From contig JABWBB010000019.1 of assembly GCA_013360675.1 (NCBI GenBank), positions 1-47,968 of the forward strand: DNA of 47,968 bases, given 5' to 3'. The DNA is from Phycisphaerales bacterium (GTDB lineage: Bacteria; Planctomycetota; Phycisphaerae; Phycisphaerales; UBA1924). The translations under genes and the position numbers were made by a program. The notes below the pieces were generated by a model that saw only the letters and a list, made by a program, of their open reading frames with translations, had not been told where the DNA came from and did not search any database. The number at the start of each line of letters is the position of its first letter. Positions within the stretch are counted from its first letter, which is position 1. Below, piece after piece: positions 7,880 through 17,198 of this stretch.

Positions 7880-10800
7880 TTACTTGGGCGGGGCGGGCTC
7901 GTCCTTCTTGGGCGGCGGGCGCAGCAGGTCCTGCAGACGCCCCGCGCCTTCCTTGATCGCGTCGATCGGGTTGAGCTTCTCGAGGGTGCGCTCCCCCAGC
8001 AGTTTCAGGTCCGGACCGGTCGAGGGCTTGGCCAGCGGGCCACGCGTGCGGAAGGGCACCATGGTCAGCGATTCGAGCAGCGGCACGTTGCGGCCCAGCG
8101 CCGAACCCAGCCCCGTGTTGAGCGAGCCGGCGATCTCGTCGGTCAGCGCCCCGAACGGGATCGAAGTCACCACGTCGATCTCGCCCTTGGCCAGGTCGAC
8201 CTTGCCCTGGGTCTCGAGTTTGAATTCACCCAGCGGGATGATCCACTTCGAATACTCGACCACGCCCGCGCGCATCGAGACATCCAGCGGCTGGAGGCGT
8301 CGACCCACCTGCCCCGCCTGGCGGATCTTGGCGATGCTGAGCACCTCGGCGAAGAGGCTGCGCGTCGAGAACCTCGCCTCGCCCGGCGCCACGTGGATGT
8401 CGCCGCTGAGCTTGGTCATGTCCGAATCGAGCGGGATGACGAGGTTCTTCGCCTCGATCAGGCCCGGCGCGTCCTCGCCCTTGACCTTCTCAAACTGCGC
8501 CACGGGAACGCCCGTGAGCAGACGGGCGCTGACGCTGGGGCTGACCTCGAAGAGTTGCACGCGCACGGGTTCGCTCGCGTAGAAGGCCTTGTTGCGGATC
8601 TCGCCGCGCACGCTCATGCTCGCACGCTCGGAACTCGCCGCCAGGTTGAGGCTCGCGGGCCCTTCGGGCGGCGTGGGCGCATCGAGCCCGCCCAGGGGCA
8701 GGCGGTCGGCCACGAGTTTCACGCTCATCGCCGGCCCGAGCACATCAACCAGCATGCCCTCCTGCTTGGCCAAGGCATCGATCAGTCCGGTGGGCAGCAC
8801 GGGGATATCGCCGCGGGCCGAGAGATTCGCTCCGCCCACATCGAAGCCGCCCTCGGCGTCGATCAAACGGTCGACATGGCCTGTCAGCGCCAAACCGGTG
8901 GCGGAGGGCGCACCGGCCAGTTCCGACCGATCCACGCCGACGCGGTAATCGATGACACGCGCCGTGCCCGGACCGTTCGTCTTGGCGGTGATCGACACGC
9001 CCGAGAGCGTCAGCGGCTTCTCGGTCGGCGATTTGCCCGACGGGCGCTCGATCGAGTGCATCGCCAGGCGCGGCGCGCTGATCGCCACGTCGGCGTCGAG
9101 CATCGCCAGCGCCGAGCGCGGCAGCACCAGCGAACGCACCTCGATCTTCACCGGGGCCGTCTCGGCCAATCGCAACGCCGCGGCGGCCTGAGGCTGCCCT
9201 TCCTTCGCCGATGCGTCCAGGAACCGATTGGCCAGCGCCGGATCGACTTCGATCGTGATCTCGCCCGGGCGTGACAGCGCGACTTTGTCTGGACGAACAC
9301 TGAGCGCCAGCGGGGTGGTTGTCTTGGCGCGGGGCGCGTTCAGCGACAGCGTGGCATCGATCGCCGCATTGGCGTCAAACCCCTCCGCGCCCGGCACGGC
9401 CCGCAGACCGATCTCGATCCCCGCCGTCGCGCCCAGCGCCGACGAGAGCAATGCCCCCTCGCCCGCGAAGGGATCGAGCAGGGCGGTGTTGATCTGGGCG
9501 AGCGCGAGCGTCGCCGTCGCGGGCCCGTCGGGCTTGCCCGAGGCCAGGCCGACCTCGGCATCAAGTGTCACATCGCCGGCCCTGGCGCTGTTCTCGGCAA
9601 GGATCGCGGCGACGAGCTTCGCCCTGGCCTTGGCCGTGCCCGTGCCCAGGATCGAACCCAGCGGCACGCTCGCCTCAAGGCGCAGCGATTCAACGCCGAT
9701 CTCGCCCACGCGGCGCGTCGAGCCGTCGTCGGTGCGCAAGACAAGATTGCGCAAGGTCGTCTTCGCGGGAATGGTCAGCGTCATGTCCGCCTGCCCGGCG
9801 CGATCGAGTTTGGGCGACCACCCTTCCATGGGGATCGCGAGCGGTGCGACGCCGAACTGGAGCACGCCATCGCCCGCGATCTCGACACGATTGTCCGCGG
9901 TCCCGCGGAGGAGTTCGCGTGCCATGCCGCTGGTCAGTTGGGTGCGCAGCGCGGTGTCGCGCAGCGTCAGCGTGCCCTTCTCGAGGTGCGATCGAGTGCC
10001 CCCACGAATCGTGGCACTCTCCACGTCCAGTGCAGCTGTAAAGACGCCTGGCGATGGCTGTGCCGTTGTGATCGTGAGGCTCACGCCGGGGCCCGCAGCT
10101 TCACGGATCAGCGCGCGCAGATCGCGCCCGTCCGCCGCCGCGGGCGCCATGAACATGCCCGCCATCGAGGTGGGCACGCTGGTCAGCGCCACACGCCCCA
10201 CCGGGCGCACGTCATCGATCGACCCCGCGTGCATCCCCGCCATCCGAGTCGAGACCGCTCCCTCGAAGCGTTCGCTCCCATAGGCCATGCTCGCTCGCAC
10301 CTCCAGCGTCGGATCGGCGCCCGCGGCTTGCTCTGCGGCGAGTGTGAACCCGAGCAGATCGACCGTCGTGGGCTGGGCCCTGCCCTGTTCGTCGAGCTTC
10401 GCCAGGCGCAGGCCCGCGGTGGAAACGTTCAGCGTGCCCGCGCTCTGCGCAAAGTCGATCGAGCCATCGCTGGTTCGAGGCAGGCGCAGGTTCGTCAGCG
10501 TGAGCACTACCCCGCCCGCGTTGGCCGCGGGTGTCAGTTTCCAACCGCTGTCGGGGGTGATCATGCGCGAGGCGATTCGTCCCGCGCTGGCGGCTTCGAT
10601 CTTCAAGCCGTAGTCACGCGTGGCGATCGATTCGACATCGACGCGGAACGTACCCGCGGCTTTGATGTGCGCACTGGTCACGTTCAGGTCGAGATGGGTC
10701 GGCGGCATGCCGGCGCTCACTTGCCTCCCCACCGCGTACGCCGCCATGGAAACATCGAGCGTCGGGCCCACGTCCGTCGCCAAGTCAAGCCCGGCCATCT

Positions 10801-12244
10801 CGACAAAGGGCTGCGCGATCGCCGTCGCCACGCCCTCGACGCTCACGCGTCCCTCGAACCGCTCGGGCAACCCTGCGCGGATCGCCCCCGCGGCGTCGAG
10901 CAGACCCGCGGCGCTGGCCTCGATCGCCACCTTGCCCGCGGGCTTGGCGTCGAGCGTGAGATCGGTCGATGCGCCCAGCCGCACGCCCTGCGCCAAGGAT
11001 TCGAACGTGAGCGTCGCCGTGATGGGCGCGACGCGAAAAGCCTGCTCGGCCCCCTCGCCCACGCGCACGCTCCCGTTGATCTGCGACACTCCGAGCGAAG
11101 CCTCGCACGATGCCGATCGCCAGTCGATCGGTGTGCCGCCCGTCGGCAGCGGCAGGCTCAGGCGGCTGATCCGCAGCGAGACATCCGGCGCGCCCGTGAT
11201 CTTCCCCCCGGCCACGCCCTGCTCCATCTCGCGCACCTGGGGCAGCAACCCGGACAGCACCGATCCTCGCACGTCGGCAGTGATGGGTTCGGTCACGCTC
11301 AGCACGCCGTCGGCCACGCTCACGCCCGCGCGGATCGAGACCCGTGGCATCGCCGCGCTCAGTGTCGCCCTCGCCGCCTTCATCGTGCCCTTGACCTCGA
11401 CTGCCAGATCCAGCGTTTCACCCGCCGCGACGGCGAGCGGTTCAGCCCCATCGAGCAGCGGGCCGCTGAACAGATCCGCCAGGTCCACGGGCAGGCGCTG
11501 CGCGGTGATGGTCGCGTCGATCGACGCCGTATCGGGCGTGAGATCGCCCGCGGCGGTCGACCACGAATCAACGCGGATCTTCGCGACGAGCGAGCCCTCG
11601 GTCGTGGCGCCGCCTCGCGCGTGCGAGGTTGTGGTGGAGAAATCGATGGCGATGGGCTGTCCCACGCCGAATACCGCCTTGAGGTCGGCGGCGCGCAGCG
11701 CGATGACCGCGCCGGTGGGCGTGGCCTTATCGGTGAACGACGCCTGCAACCCCGTCACCGCCAGTGAGGCCTTGAGCCCCGCGGGGAGTCGGATCTCACC
11801 GCCACTTGAGCCGCTCCCCGAGCCGCTCGTTGAACCGCTCGGCTTGCTCGACGTGCCGATGGCCTTGTCCAGGTTCGTCGAACCGTCGGCGTAGCGCTCG
11901 ATGGCGGCGCTGGCGTCGGCGAGTGTGATCGTGCCAAGGTTCTGACCGACGAGCATCAGGCCCAGCAGGCCGCGGTCGAGGGTGACATCCCCGCTGATGA
12001 CACTCTGACCATCGGGCGTGGCGAGCGAAAAACCGCGCAGACGTTGGCTGCCCAGCCACGAGAGGCTGACACCCCGCACGTCGAGCCGCCCCGCGACCGC
12101 GACACCCGATTGCCCGCGGACGATCCCCGGGGCGAAGACGCCCGCGATCTTGGGCGCGAGCACGATCAGCACCCCCAGCAGCAACGCCAGGGCCAGGACG
12201 ATCTTGAGCCCGCGGCGGCGCGGGCGCGTGGTGGCATCGGTCAA
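7880..12244 (-). CDS. Very large AsmA-like (TamB/AsmA superfamily) envelope protein
   Basis: A 1454-residue protein with a short basic cytoplasmic N-terminus (residues 1-12), one membrane segment (about 13-31) and a long repetitive beta-rich body exported to the periplasm. A Ser/Gly linker lies around residues 135-150. The C-terminal 250 residues (ending in VEYSKWIIPLGEFKLETQGK, VVTSIPFGALTDEI, RTRGPLAKPSTGPDLK) follow the pattern of AsmA C-terminal regions, which in other bacteria are linked to phospholipid transport to the outer membrane. I choose the TTG at 12244 as start because AAGGAG (12252-12257) lies exactly 7 bases upstream; the ATG at 12319 would add 25 residues with no ribosome site. 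It follows nusG on the same strand after 144 bases, a place normally held by rplK. A precise function cannot be assigned. Confidence 0.75.
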   Translation of the reverse strand: MTDATTRPRRRGLKIVLALALLLGVLIVLAPKIAGVFAPGIVRGQSGVAVAGRLDVRGVSLSWLGSQRLRGFSLATPDGQSVISGDVTLDRGLLGLMLVGQNLGTITLADASAAIERYADGSTNLDKAIGTSSKPSGSTSGSGSGSSGGEIRLPAGLKASLAVTGLQASFTDKATPTGAVIALRAADLKAVFGVGQPIAIDFSTTTSHARGGATTEGSLVAKIRVDSWSTAAGDLTPDTASIDATITAQRLPVDLADLFSGPLLDGAEPLAVAAGETLDLAVEVKGTMKAARATLSAAMPRVSIRAGVSVADGVLSVTEPITADVRGSVLSGLLPQVREMEQGVAGGKITGAPDVSLRISRLSLPLPTGGTPIDWRSASCEASLGVSQINGSVRVGEGAEQAFRVAPITATLTFESLAQGVRLGASTDLTLDAKPAGKVAIEASAAGLLDAAGAIRAGLPERFEGRVSVEGVATAIAQPFVEMAGLDLATDVGPTLDVSMAAYAVGRQVSAGMPPTHLDLNVTSAHIKAAGTFRVDVESIATRDYGLKIEAASAGRIASRMITPDSGWKLTPAANAGGVVLTLTNLRLPRTSDGSIDFAQSAGTLNVSTAGLRLAKLDEQGRAQPTTVDLLGFTLAAEQAAGADPTLEVRASMAYGSERFEGAVSTRMAGMHAGSIDDVRPVGRVALTSVPTSMAGMFMAPAAADGRDLRALIREAAGPGVSLTITTAQPSPGVFTAALDVESATIRGGTRSHLEKGTLTLRDTALRTQLTSGMARELLRGTADNRVEIAGDGVLQFGVAPLAIPMEGWSPKLDRAGQADMTLTIPAKTTLRNLVLRTDDGSTRRVGEIGVESLRLEASVPLGSILGTGTAKARAKLVAAILAENSARAGDVTLDAEVGLASGKPDGPATATLALAQINTALLDPFAGEGALLSSALGATAGIEIGLRAVPGAEGFDANAAIDATLSLNAPRAKTTTPLALSVRPDKVALSRPGEITIEVDPALANRFLDASAKEGQPQAAAALRLAETAPVKIEVRSLVLPRSALAMLDADVAISAPRLAMHSIERPSGKSPTEKPLTLSGVSITAKTNGPGTARVIDYRVGVDRSELAGAPSATGLALTGHVDRLIDAEGGFDVGGANLSARGDIPVLPTGLIDALAKQEGMLVDVLGPAMSVKLVADRLPLGGLDAPTPPEGPASLNLAASSERASMSVRGEIRNKAFYASEPVRVQLFEVSPSVSARLLTGVPVAQFEKVKGEDAPGLIEAKNLVIPLDSDMTKLSGDIHVAPGEARFSTRSLFAEVLSIAKIRQAGQVGRRLQPLDVSMRAGVVEYSKWIIPLGEFKLETQGKVDLAKGEIDVVTSIPFGALTDEIAGSLNTGLGSALGRNVPLLESLTMVPFRTRGPLAKPSTGPDLKLLGERTLEKLNPIDAIKEGAGRLQDLLRPPPKKDEPAPPK

Positions 12245-12388
12245 GGTGCGACTCCTTCCATGTCTATCAGACGCCCCATCGGCGCGGGATGTTCCACCCC
12301 GCGCAGCAACGAAGGTCATGCCTCATTGTTGGGGCGCTGCGAACGCGGGCCTATTTCGGCCGCGCTGATTACCAGGTTCGGTCGCGGA

Positions 12389-13027
12389 TCAGACCTGCTC
12401 GGACTTGGCGATGAGCCACTCTTCGAGCTCGATCGGGGCCTGTCGCCCGAAGATCGTGACGAGAACCTTGACGCGCCCCTTCTCGGGGTCGACCTCGTCG
12501 ACCGTGCCCTCGTAGCCCTGGAAGGGGCCTTCCTTGACTGTGACGTGATCGCCCTTGTTGAAGACGAGCTTGACGATCGGCTCTTCCTCGGGCTTGCGCG
12601 AGTCGCGGAGCATCTTCTCGATCTCGTGCTCCTTCATCGGCGTGGGTCGCCCCGCGGTGCCGACGAAGTCGCCCACGCCCGTCGTCTCCTTGATGAGGAA
12701 GAAGACGTCCTGGGGGATGCGCCCGTCGTTCTCGAGGCGCATCTCGACGAAGACATAGCCGGGGTAGAGCTTGGTCTCGGTGATGCGGGTCTTGCCGGCC
12801 TTGACGGTCTTGGTCTTCTCGGTGGGCACCAGGATGCGCCCGACCAGGTGGGTCATGCCCTCGATCTGGACCTTGCGCAGGAGCGTCTCGCGGACGCTCG
12901 ATTCCTTGTTCGAGGCCACGCGCAGGACGAACCAGTCCATGCCCCCCTGGCGCATCGGCTCCGCGGCGCCCGCCTCGGGCGTGTTCTCGACCACCACCGG
13001 CTTGTCCGCGACTGGCTTCTCGCTCAT
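12389..13027 (-). CDS. nusG: NusG, transcription elongation/termination factor
   Basis: 212-residue NusG. The NGN domain starts at GGMDWFVLRVASNKE (28-42) and contains LYPGYVFVEM (87-96). The KOW domain is FNKGDHVTVKEGPFQGYEGT (156-175) and LEEWLIA near the end. NusG binds RNA polymerase and links it to Rho and ribosomes. A 25-residue acidic/Pro-containing lead-in precedes the NGN domain. GAGGTGG lies 5 bases before the ATG at 13027; a longer in-frame start at 13090 would run back over the secE end region and is rejected. It follows secE by 87 bases, the usual secE-nusG pair, but is not followed by rplK-rplA. Confidence 0.95.
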   Translation of the reverse strand: MSEKPVADKPVVVENTPEAGAAEPMRQGGMDWFVLRVASNKESSVRETLLRKVQIEGMTHLVGRILVPTEKTKTVKAGKTRITETKLYPGYVFVEMRLENDGRIPQDVFFLIKETTGVGDFVGTAGRPTPMKEHEIEKMLRDSRKPEEEPIVKLVFNKGDHVTVKEGPFQGYEGTVDEVDPEKGRVKVLVTIFGRQAPIELEEWLIAKSEQV

Positions 13028-13114
13028 GACCCACCTCGTGCAAAGCGTGCCCGACGCGCCGCGCGCCGGGCTCTTGATCCGCATGTTCAACCCGACGCCC
13101 GCGGGCGCCGGGCA

Positions 13115-13777
13115 TCAGAAGACGTTGATGGCCTGGAACAGCACCCGCCAGACGATGTCGCAGACGAACAGGAACGCCCCGATCAGCATCGTCGCCCCGA
13201 TCACCACCCAGGTCGAATCGAGGATGTTCTTCCGCGTCGACCAGTTGACCTTGCGCATCTCGGCGTCGGTCGCGATCAGGAACTCGGCCGAATCGGCCTT
13301 GTGCCCGACGAACCAGTACACGAAGAGCAGCCCGGCCACGATGATCGCCCCCGCCACCCCGGCCTTGAGATAGACCGGCTCAAAGACGGGGATGCCCATG
13401 CTCCGATTGACGTCCGCGGTGAATGAACCGTCAAGCGTCTTGATCTGCTTGGCATCGATGAAGCTGCGCCCCCGGGCCTCGGTCACCGAGCCCACGCGCA
13501 TGCGCCCCGACCCGCGATCGCCCGGAGTCCACGCCTCGATGGTCGCCTCGCCCAGGGTCACCAGCTCGCTGTGGCTCGTGTCGATCAGCGTCAGGCGCTG
13601 GCCCACGGGGGGCTCGCCCGACACTTCGGCGATCGTCAGATTCCACTGGGGCGTGGGCAGCTTGAAGCGGTCGAGTTCCTGCCAGGCCCACGCCGCACCC
13701 GCCAGGAAGAGCACGGCCAAGCCCAGCGCCGTCATGACGCGGACCCAGTACCCCTGGTCGGGCTTGTAGAGGCCCAT
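13115..13777 (-). CDS. secE: SecE, preprotein translocase subunit, with a long insert
   Basis: 220 residues. The C-terminal part carries the SecE signature: amphipathic helix with EMRKVNWSTRKNILDSTWVV (173-192) and the final membrane helix (about 189-212). Two further membrane segments lie at about 13-34 and 137-157, so the three-helix layout resembles E. coli SecE. Between helices 1 and 2 there is an insert of about 100 residues (35-135) that looks like a small beta-rich domain; with normal topology it would be periplasmic. The start at 13777 is just after tRNA-Trp; GGGGAG directly precedes the ATG, which is closer than ideal. An in-frame extension to 13936 would translate the tRNA and is rejected. 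Context (tRNA-Trp, nusG) is classical for secE. Confidence 0.9.
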   Translation of the reverse strand: MGLYKPDQGYWVRVMTALGLAVLFLAGAAWAWQELDRFKLPTPQWNLTIAEVSGEPPVGQRLTLIDTSHSELVTLGEATIEAWTPGDRGSGRMRVGSVTEARGRSFIDAKQIKTLDGSFTADVNRSMGIPVFEPVYLKAGVAGAIIVAGLLFVYWFVGHKADSAEFLIATDAEMRKVNWSTRKNILDSTWVVIGATMLIGAFLFVCDIVWRVLFQAINVF

Positions 13778-13806
13778 CTCCCCGCGGTGCGAGCGCTCGT
13801 CGTCAA

Positions 13807-13879
13807 CACGGCGGGAGGGACTTGAACCCGCAACCTGCGGATTTGGAATCCGCTGCTCTACCAGTTGAGCTACCGCCGT
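13807..13879 (-). tRNA. tRNA-Trp (CCA)
   Basis: Reads from 13879 down. Acceptor ACGGCGG pairs fully with CCGCCGT, the D arm is GCTC...GAGC, and the anticodon stem GCGGA/TCCGC encloses TTCCAAA, giving anticodon CCA. The T arm GCGGG-TTCAAGT-CCCTC has one C-T mismatch. Discriminator G; no encoded CCA tail (next bases are TTG). Located between rpmG and secE, where tRNA-Trp is found in many bacteria. Confidence 0.95.
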
Positions 13880-13969
13880 TTCATCGGGCTTGCCCGGTCC
13901 GGGGCGCCCGGGATTGGATCCGGTCGAAGATGCCACTGCTGTTCCCCATGGGGCCTTGAACCGCCAAAC

Positions 13970-14152
13970 TCACTTGCGCTTGATCTTGTGCAGCGTGTGC
14001 TTGCGCAAGCGGGGTGAGAACTTCTTCATCCCCTCCTTCACGCCCTCGGGGATGCCGCCCTTGGTGTTCAGGCTCGTGCGGTAGTTGAGGTCGCCGCACT
14101 CGGTGCACTGCAACCACACGTACTCGCGCGCCATTCCCTTTTTCTTCGCCAT
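13970..14152 (-). CDS. rpmG: Ribosomal protein bL33
   Basis: 60-residue basic protein: MAKKKGMAREYVWLQCTECG... then YRTSLNTKGG and RLRKHTLHKIKRK. The bL33 ending K-F-S-P-R-L-R-K-H-T is clear, as is the early CTEC pair (C16, C19). The second Cys pair of zinc-binding bL33 is missing (SPRL replaces CPxC), so zinc binding is doubtful. It is longer than the usual 49-55 residues because of a few extra residues before the ending (IPEGVKEGMKK). Lies between tuf and tRNA-Trp, matching the common tuf-rpmG-secE-nusG order. A possible Shine-Dalgarno (AAAGGG) is about 10 bases upstream. Confidence 0.92.
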   Translation of the reverse strand: MAKKKGMAREYVWLQCTECGDLNYRTSLNTKGGIPEGVKEGMKKFSPRLRKHTLHKIKRK

Positions 14153-14233
14153 GACAAACCGCCCTTTCCACCCGGCGCCGTTGTGCCCGGATGTCGCAAA
14201 CTCCCCGGAAAAACGGGGGACTCCCTAGAAACC

Positions 14234-14261
14234 GCCGTCCGGGCCTTTCGACCCGGACGGC
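14234..14261 (-). terminator. Strong hairpin between tuf and rpmG (terminator or attenuator)
   Basis: A perfect 10-bp stem, GCCGTCCGGG (14234-14243) with CCCGGACGGC (14252-14261), and an 8-base loop. On the minus strand it is followed by GGTTTCT, only a short T run. It lies 58 bases after the tuf stop and could end part of tuf transcription while allowing read-through to rpmG. A second, weaker hairpin with a TTTTT loop lies at about 14203-14222. Confidence 0.45.
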
Positions 14262-14318
14262 AACGATCGGACTATAGGCCCCCGCGTTGTTTCGTCCACA
14301 GGCGACGGGGGCCCGTGA

Positions 14319-15521
14319 TCAGGCGATGATCTCGGTCACGACGCCCGAGCCGATGGTGCGGCCACCCTCACGGACGGCGAACCGCAGGCCCTTTTCCATG
14401 GCCACGGGCTTGCCCATCAGGTCGACCTCGACCTGAATGTTGTCGCCCGGCATGCACATCTCGGCGCCGCCGGCGAGCGTCACGGTGCCCGTGACGTCGG
14501 TCGTGCGGAAGTAGAACTGGGGGCGGTAGCCGGTGAAGAAGGGGGTGTGACGACCGCCCTCGTCCTTGGTGAGGACGTAGACCTCGCCCTTGAACTTGGT
14601 GTGGGGCTTGATCGAGCCGGGCTTGCAGAGCACCTGGCCGCGCTCGACGTCGTCCTTTTCCACGCCGCGGAGCAGCGCACCGACGTTGTCGCCGGCGAAG
14701 CCCTCGTCGAGGGTCTTCTGGAACATCTCGACGCCGGTGACGACCGACTTGCGGTTGTCGGCGCGGAGACCGACGATCTCGATTTCATCGCCGACCTTGA
14801 CCTTGCCGCGCTCGATACGGCCGGTGACGACCGTACCACGACCCTTGATCGAGAAGACGTCCTCGACGGACATGAGGAAGGGCTTGTCGACCTCGCGGGT
14901 GGGCTCGGGGATGAAGGTATCGATGGCCACGAAGAGGTCATCGATGGGCTTGCAGATCGCGTCGTCCTTGGGGTTCTCGAGGGCGGCCTTGGACTGCCCG
15001 CGGATGATCGGGGTCTTGTCGCCGGGGAACCCGTACTTATTGAGCAGGTCGCGGACCTCGATCTCGACGAGCTCGAGCAGCTCGGGGTCGTCGACCAGGT
15101 CGACCTTGTTCAGGAAGACCACGATGTGGGGCACGCCGACCTGGCGGGCGAGCAGCACGTGCTCGCGCGTCTGGGGCATGGGGCCGTCGGCGGCGGAGAC
15201 GACCAGGATCGCCCCGTCCATCTGGGCGGCGCCCGTGATCATGTTCTTGACGAAGTCGGCGTGGCCCGGGCAGTCGACGTGGGCGTAGTGCCGATTCTCG
15301 GTCTCGTACTCCGTGTGCGACGAGGCGATCGTCACCGTCTTGTTGGCGTCACGCACCGTGCCGCCCTTGGTGATGTCCGCGTAGGACTTGATGATCCCGC
15401 CGAAGCGAGCCGCCGAGCGCGCCGAAAGTGCGGCGGTCAGCGTCGACTTTCCATGGTCGATGTGCCCGATGGTCCCGACGTTGACGTGCGGCTTCTTGCG
15501 TTCGAATACACCCTTTGCCAT
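14319..15521 (-). CDS. tuf: Elongation factor Tu
   Basis: 400-residue EF-Tu, close to the usual 394-400. G1 is GHIDHGKST (Ser in place of the usual second Thr), G3 is [16 protein letters not shown]4 is NKVD, and the C-terminal domains contain [20 protein letters not shown] and [18 protein letters not shown]. The switch I segment reads [20 protein letters not shown] instead of the common RARGITINTAHVEY; from memory planctomycete EF-Tu proteins share this variant. It delivers aminoacyl-tRNA to the ribosome. The start at 15521 has GGTGGAGG about 9-10 bases upstream; an extension to 15725 would run into the tRNA-Thr leader and is rejected. It follows tRNA-Thr and a strong promoter. Confidence 0.97.
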   Translation of the reverse strand: MAKGVFERKKPHVNVGTIGHIDHGKSTLTAALSARSAARFGGIIKSYADITKGGTVRDANKTVTIASSHTEYETENRHYAHVDCPGHADFVKNMITGAAQMDGAILVVSAADGPMPQTREHVLLARQVGVPHIVVFLNKVDLVDDPELLELVEIEVRDLLNKYGFPGDKTPIIRGQSKAALENPKDDAICKPIDDLFVAIDTFIPEPTREVDKPFLMSVEDVFSIKGRGTVVTGRIERGKVKVGDEIEIVGLRADNRKSVVTGVEMFQKTLDEGFAGDNVGALLRGVEKDDVERGQVLCKPGSIKPHTKFKGEVYVLTKDEGGRHTPFFTGYRPQFYFRTTDVTGTVTLAGGAEMCMPGDNIQVEVDLMGKPVAMEKGLRFAVREGGRTIGSGVVTEIIA

Positions 15522-15744
15522 AACAACCAACCTCCACCAAATACCCAGTCGCGGGACACCCTGGTCGAAAACCTGGGGCGGGGCTCCCAATGCGCCTCCA
15601 CCAGGCCTGCCGTTCCTCGCGCGAGCGGTCGCCGCTCGCCGTCCGCCCGCCCCTGGGGTTGCTTCAGATCGCGGCTGCCAAAACCGCGGCCCGTCCGTGA
15701 CACACAACTCGTCACGACGCTGCAATCCAGGACCGAAACAGAAG

Positions 15745-15816
<72 letters not shown>

Positions 15817-15913
15817 GCATTCCAGAACACCGCCGCTGCATCCCGCCGAACCTGTTCCGTTCAACGCGACGACACCGACAGCGCCCCCGTCCCGACGGGC
15901 CACGGGGGATCCG

Positions 15914-15941
15914 ATGATAGCGACACCCCTCCCCCCGTCAA
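15914..15941 (-). promoter_or_regulatory. Sigma-70-like promoter of the tRNA-Thr/tuf operon
   Basis: On the minus strand TTGACG (15936-15941) and TATCAT (15914-15919) are spaced by 16 bases, the closest match to the consensus seen in the window. Transcription would begin near 15907, about 90 bases before tRNA-Thr. It fits the high expression expected of tuf. Confidence 0.7.
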
Positions 15942-15974
15942 TCGTCGCCGCCCCTTACAAAATCCTTTCAGAAA

Positions 15975-17162
15975 TCATTCGGGCAGCGTCGGGCCCGCGG
16001 CCCCGGGGGCGCTCGCCGGCGCCAGGATCGATTCGGGCGTCGGGGCCAGCAGCTCCACCTTGAACTCGGGGAGCGCAAATGCCCACCCCGCCCAGCGCGC
16101 GTTGAGCCGCGCCACCTCGGCCTTGGCCGCGGCGACCGCGGGGTCTTCGTCGGCTTTCGGCTCGGGAGTCGTCGGGGGCGTCTCGGGCGTGATCTCCGCC
16201 GCACCGCCTGATTCCAGCGGTGCAGCGGGCTCGTCGACCTTGGGCGGCTCGTAAAAGGCTTCGAATGTCGACCAGCGCTTGCCTTCCGAGGCCAGCGTGC
16301 GCACACGGATCACCACGCCGTCGAACCGCCGAAACTCGCTGAGCACCGCTTCGCCCATCTGCGCCTCGAGGTCCTTGGCCTTGCGGACATCCTCCATCGC
16401 GGCGAACGACAGGGCCGACACGCAGCGGCGCGGCAATCCATCATCCTTCAGTTGACGCCCCTCGGGGATCGGGGCGGCAAGGTAGACCGAATCTTCGGGA
16501 CGCTCGCGCCAGAAGCGCAGGCGAGCCCCGCCCGACGACGCCGGGTGCGTGACCTCGAGGCTCTGCATCATCTCAGACGACACGTCGGCGACCGTGCGAT
16601 TCACCCAGGCGATGGGGTCGGGCTCGGCCTCGATCGACAGCAGCGCAAGCAGGGACTGGGCTTGTCCTTCGACGCGCACGTAGCGCCCGGCCCTCGGCTG
16701 GCCCGCTTCATACGCCGCATCGGGCTTGGTTGCACCGACGATGACCGCGAAGATTGCGTGGTCGTCCTTGTCATCGACCCGGACGAGCATCGACGACGAG
16801 TCCGGCCCCGGGTCCGCCACGCCCAGCCGCTCGTACATCGCGGGGTCGGCGGTCTTGAGCTCGACGATGGTGGCCTGGGCCAGCGCCCGCAGCAAGGCCC
16901 GCGGCTTCTCCTTCTCAACAGGGAACTGGCCCTTGCCCGCGAGCACCCAGTCCGCAGGGCCCGTGCGGATCATCCGCGTCGTTGCGCCCCCACGCGTGAT
17001 GGTGATCGCCGAGATGTCGTCCACGCGATGGGCCAGCCCGGGGGCCAGGCTCCCCAGCGGGGCGGCGGCGGGCGAGGTGCGTCCCGAGCGCACGCTGAAA
17101 TACGCCGCCGACGCGACGATCAACACCACGATCGAGAGCCACAGAAGCGATTTGCTGCTCAT
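15975..17162 (-). CDS. DUF4340-domain membrane-anchored protein
   Basis: 395 residues with one N-terminal membrane segment (about 5-24), then an extracytoplasmic part. The pattern DDISAITITRGG ... DWVLAGKGQFPVEKEK ... LLRALAQATIVELKTADPAMYERLGV, followed by a glycine-rich VGATKPD..GRYVRVEGQ.QSLL, is typical of DUF4340 proteins. These are commonly encoded beside GldG-like ABC auxiliary proteins, exactly as here. The C-terminus is Pro/Ala-rich. The ATG at 17162 has AAGGA 7 bases upstream. It is the last gene of a four-gene operon with the ABC ATPase, permease and GldG-like protein. Its biochemical role is unknown. Confidence 0.8.
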   Translation of the reverse strand: MSSKSLLWLSIVVLIVASAAYFSVRSGRTSPAAAPLGSLAPGLAHRVDDISAITITRGGATTRMIRTGPADWVLAGKGQFPVEKEKPRALLRALAQATIVELKTADPAMYERLGVADPGPDSSSMLVRVDDKDDHAIFAVIVGATKPDAAYEAGQPRAGRYVRVEGQAQSLLALLSIEAEPDPIAWVNRTVADVSSEMMQSLEVTHPASSGGARLRFWRERPEDSVYLAAPIPEGRQLKDDGLPRRCVSALSFAAMEDVRKAKDLEAQMGEAVLSEFRRFDGVVIRVRTLASEGKRWSTFEAFYEPPKVDEPAAPLESGGAAEITPETPPTTPEPKADEDPAVAAAKAEVARLNARWAGWAFALPEFKVELLAPTPESILAPASAPGAAGPTLPE

Positions 17163-17198
17163 CGATGATTCCTTCTGGCCCCGCGCCGGGGCCTTGTG

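Noticed and set aside
9938..11767. 609-residue plus-strand frame inside the AsmA-like gene
   Set aside because: Arg/His-rich with no domain pattern; the opposite strand has a continuous AsmA-type frame with membrane helix, ribosome site and family-like C-terminus.
13777..13936. N-terminal extension of SecE
   Set aside because: It would translate tRNA-Trp; the 53 added residues have no SecE similarity.
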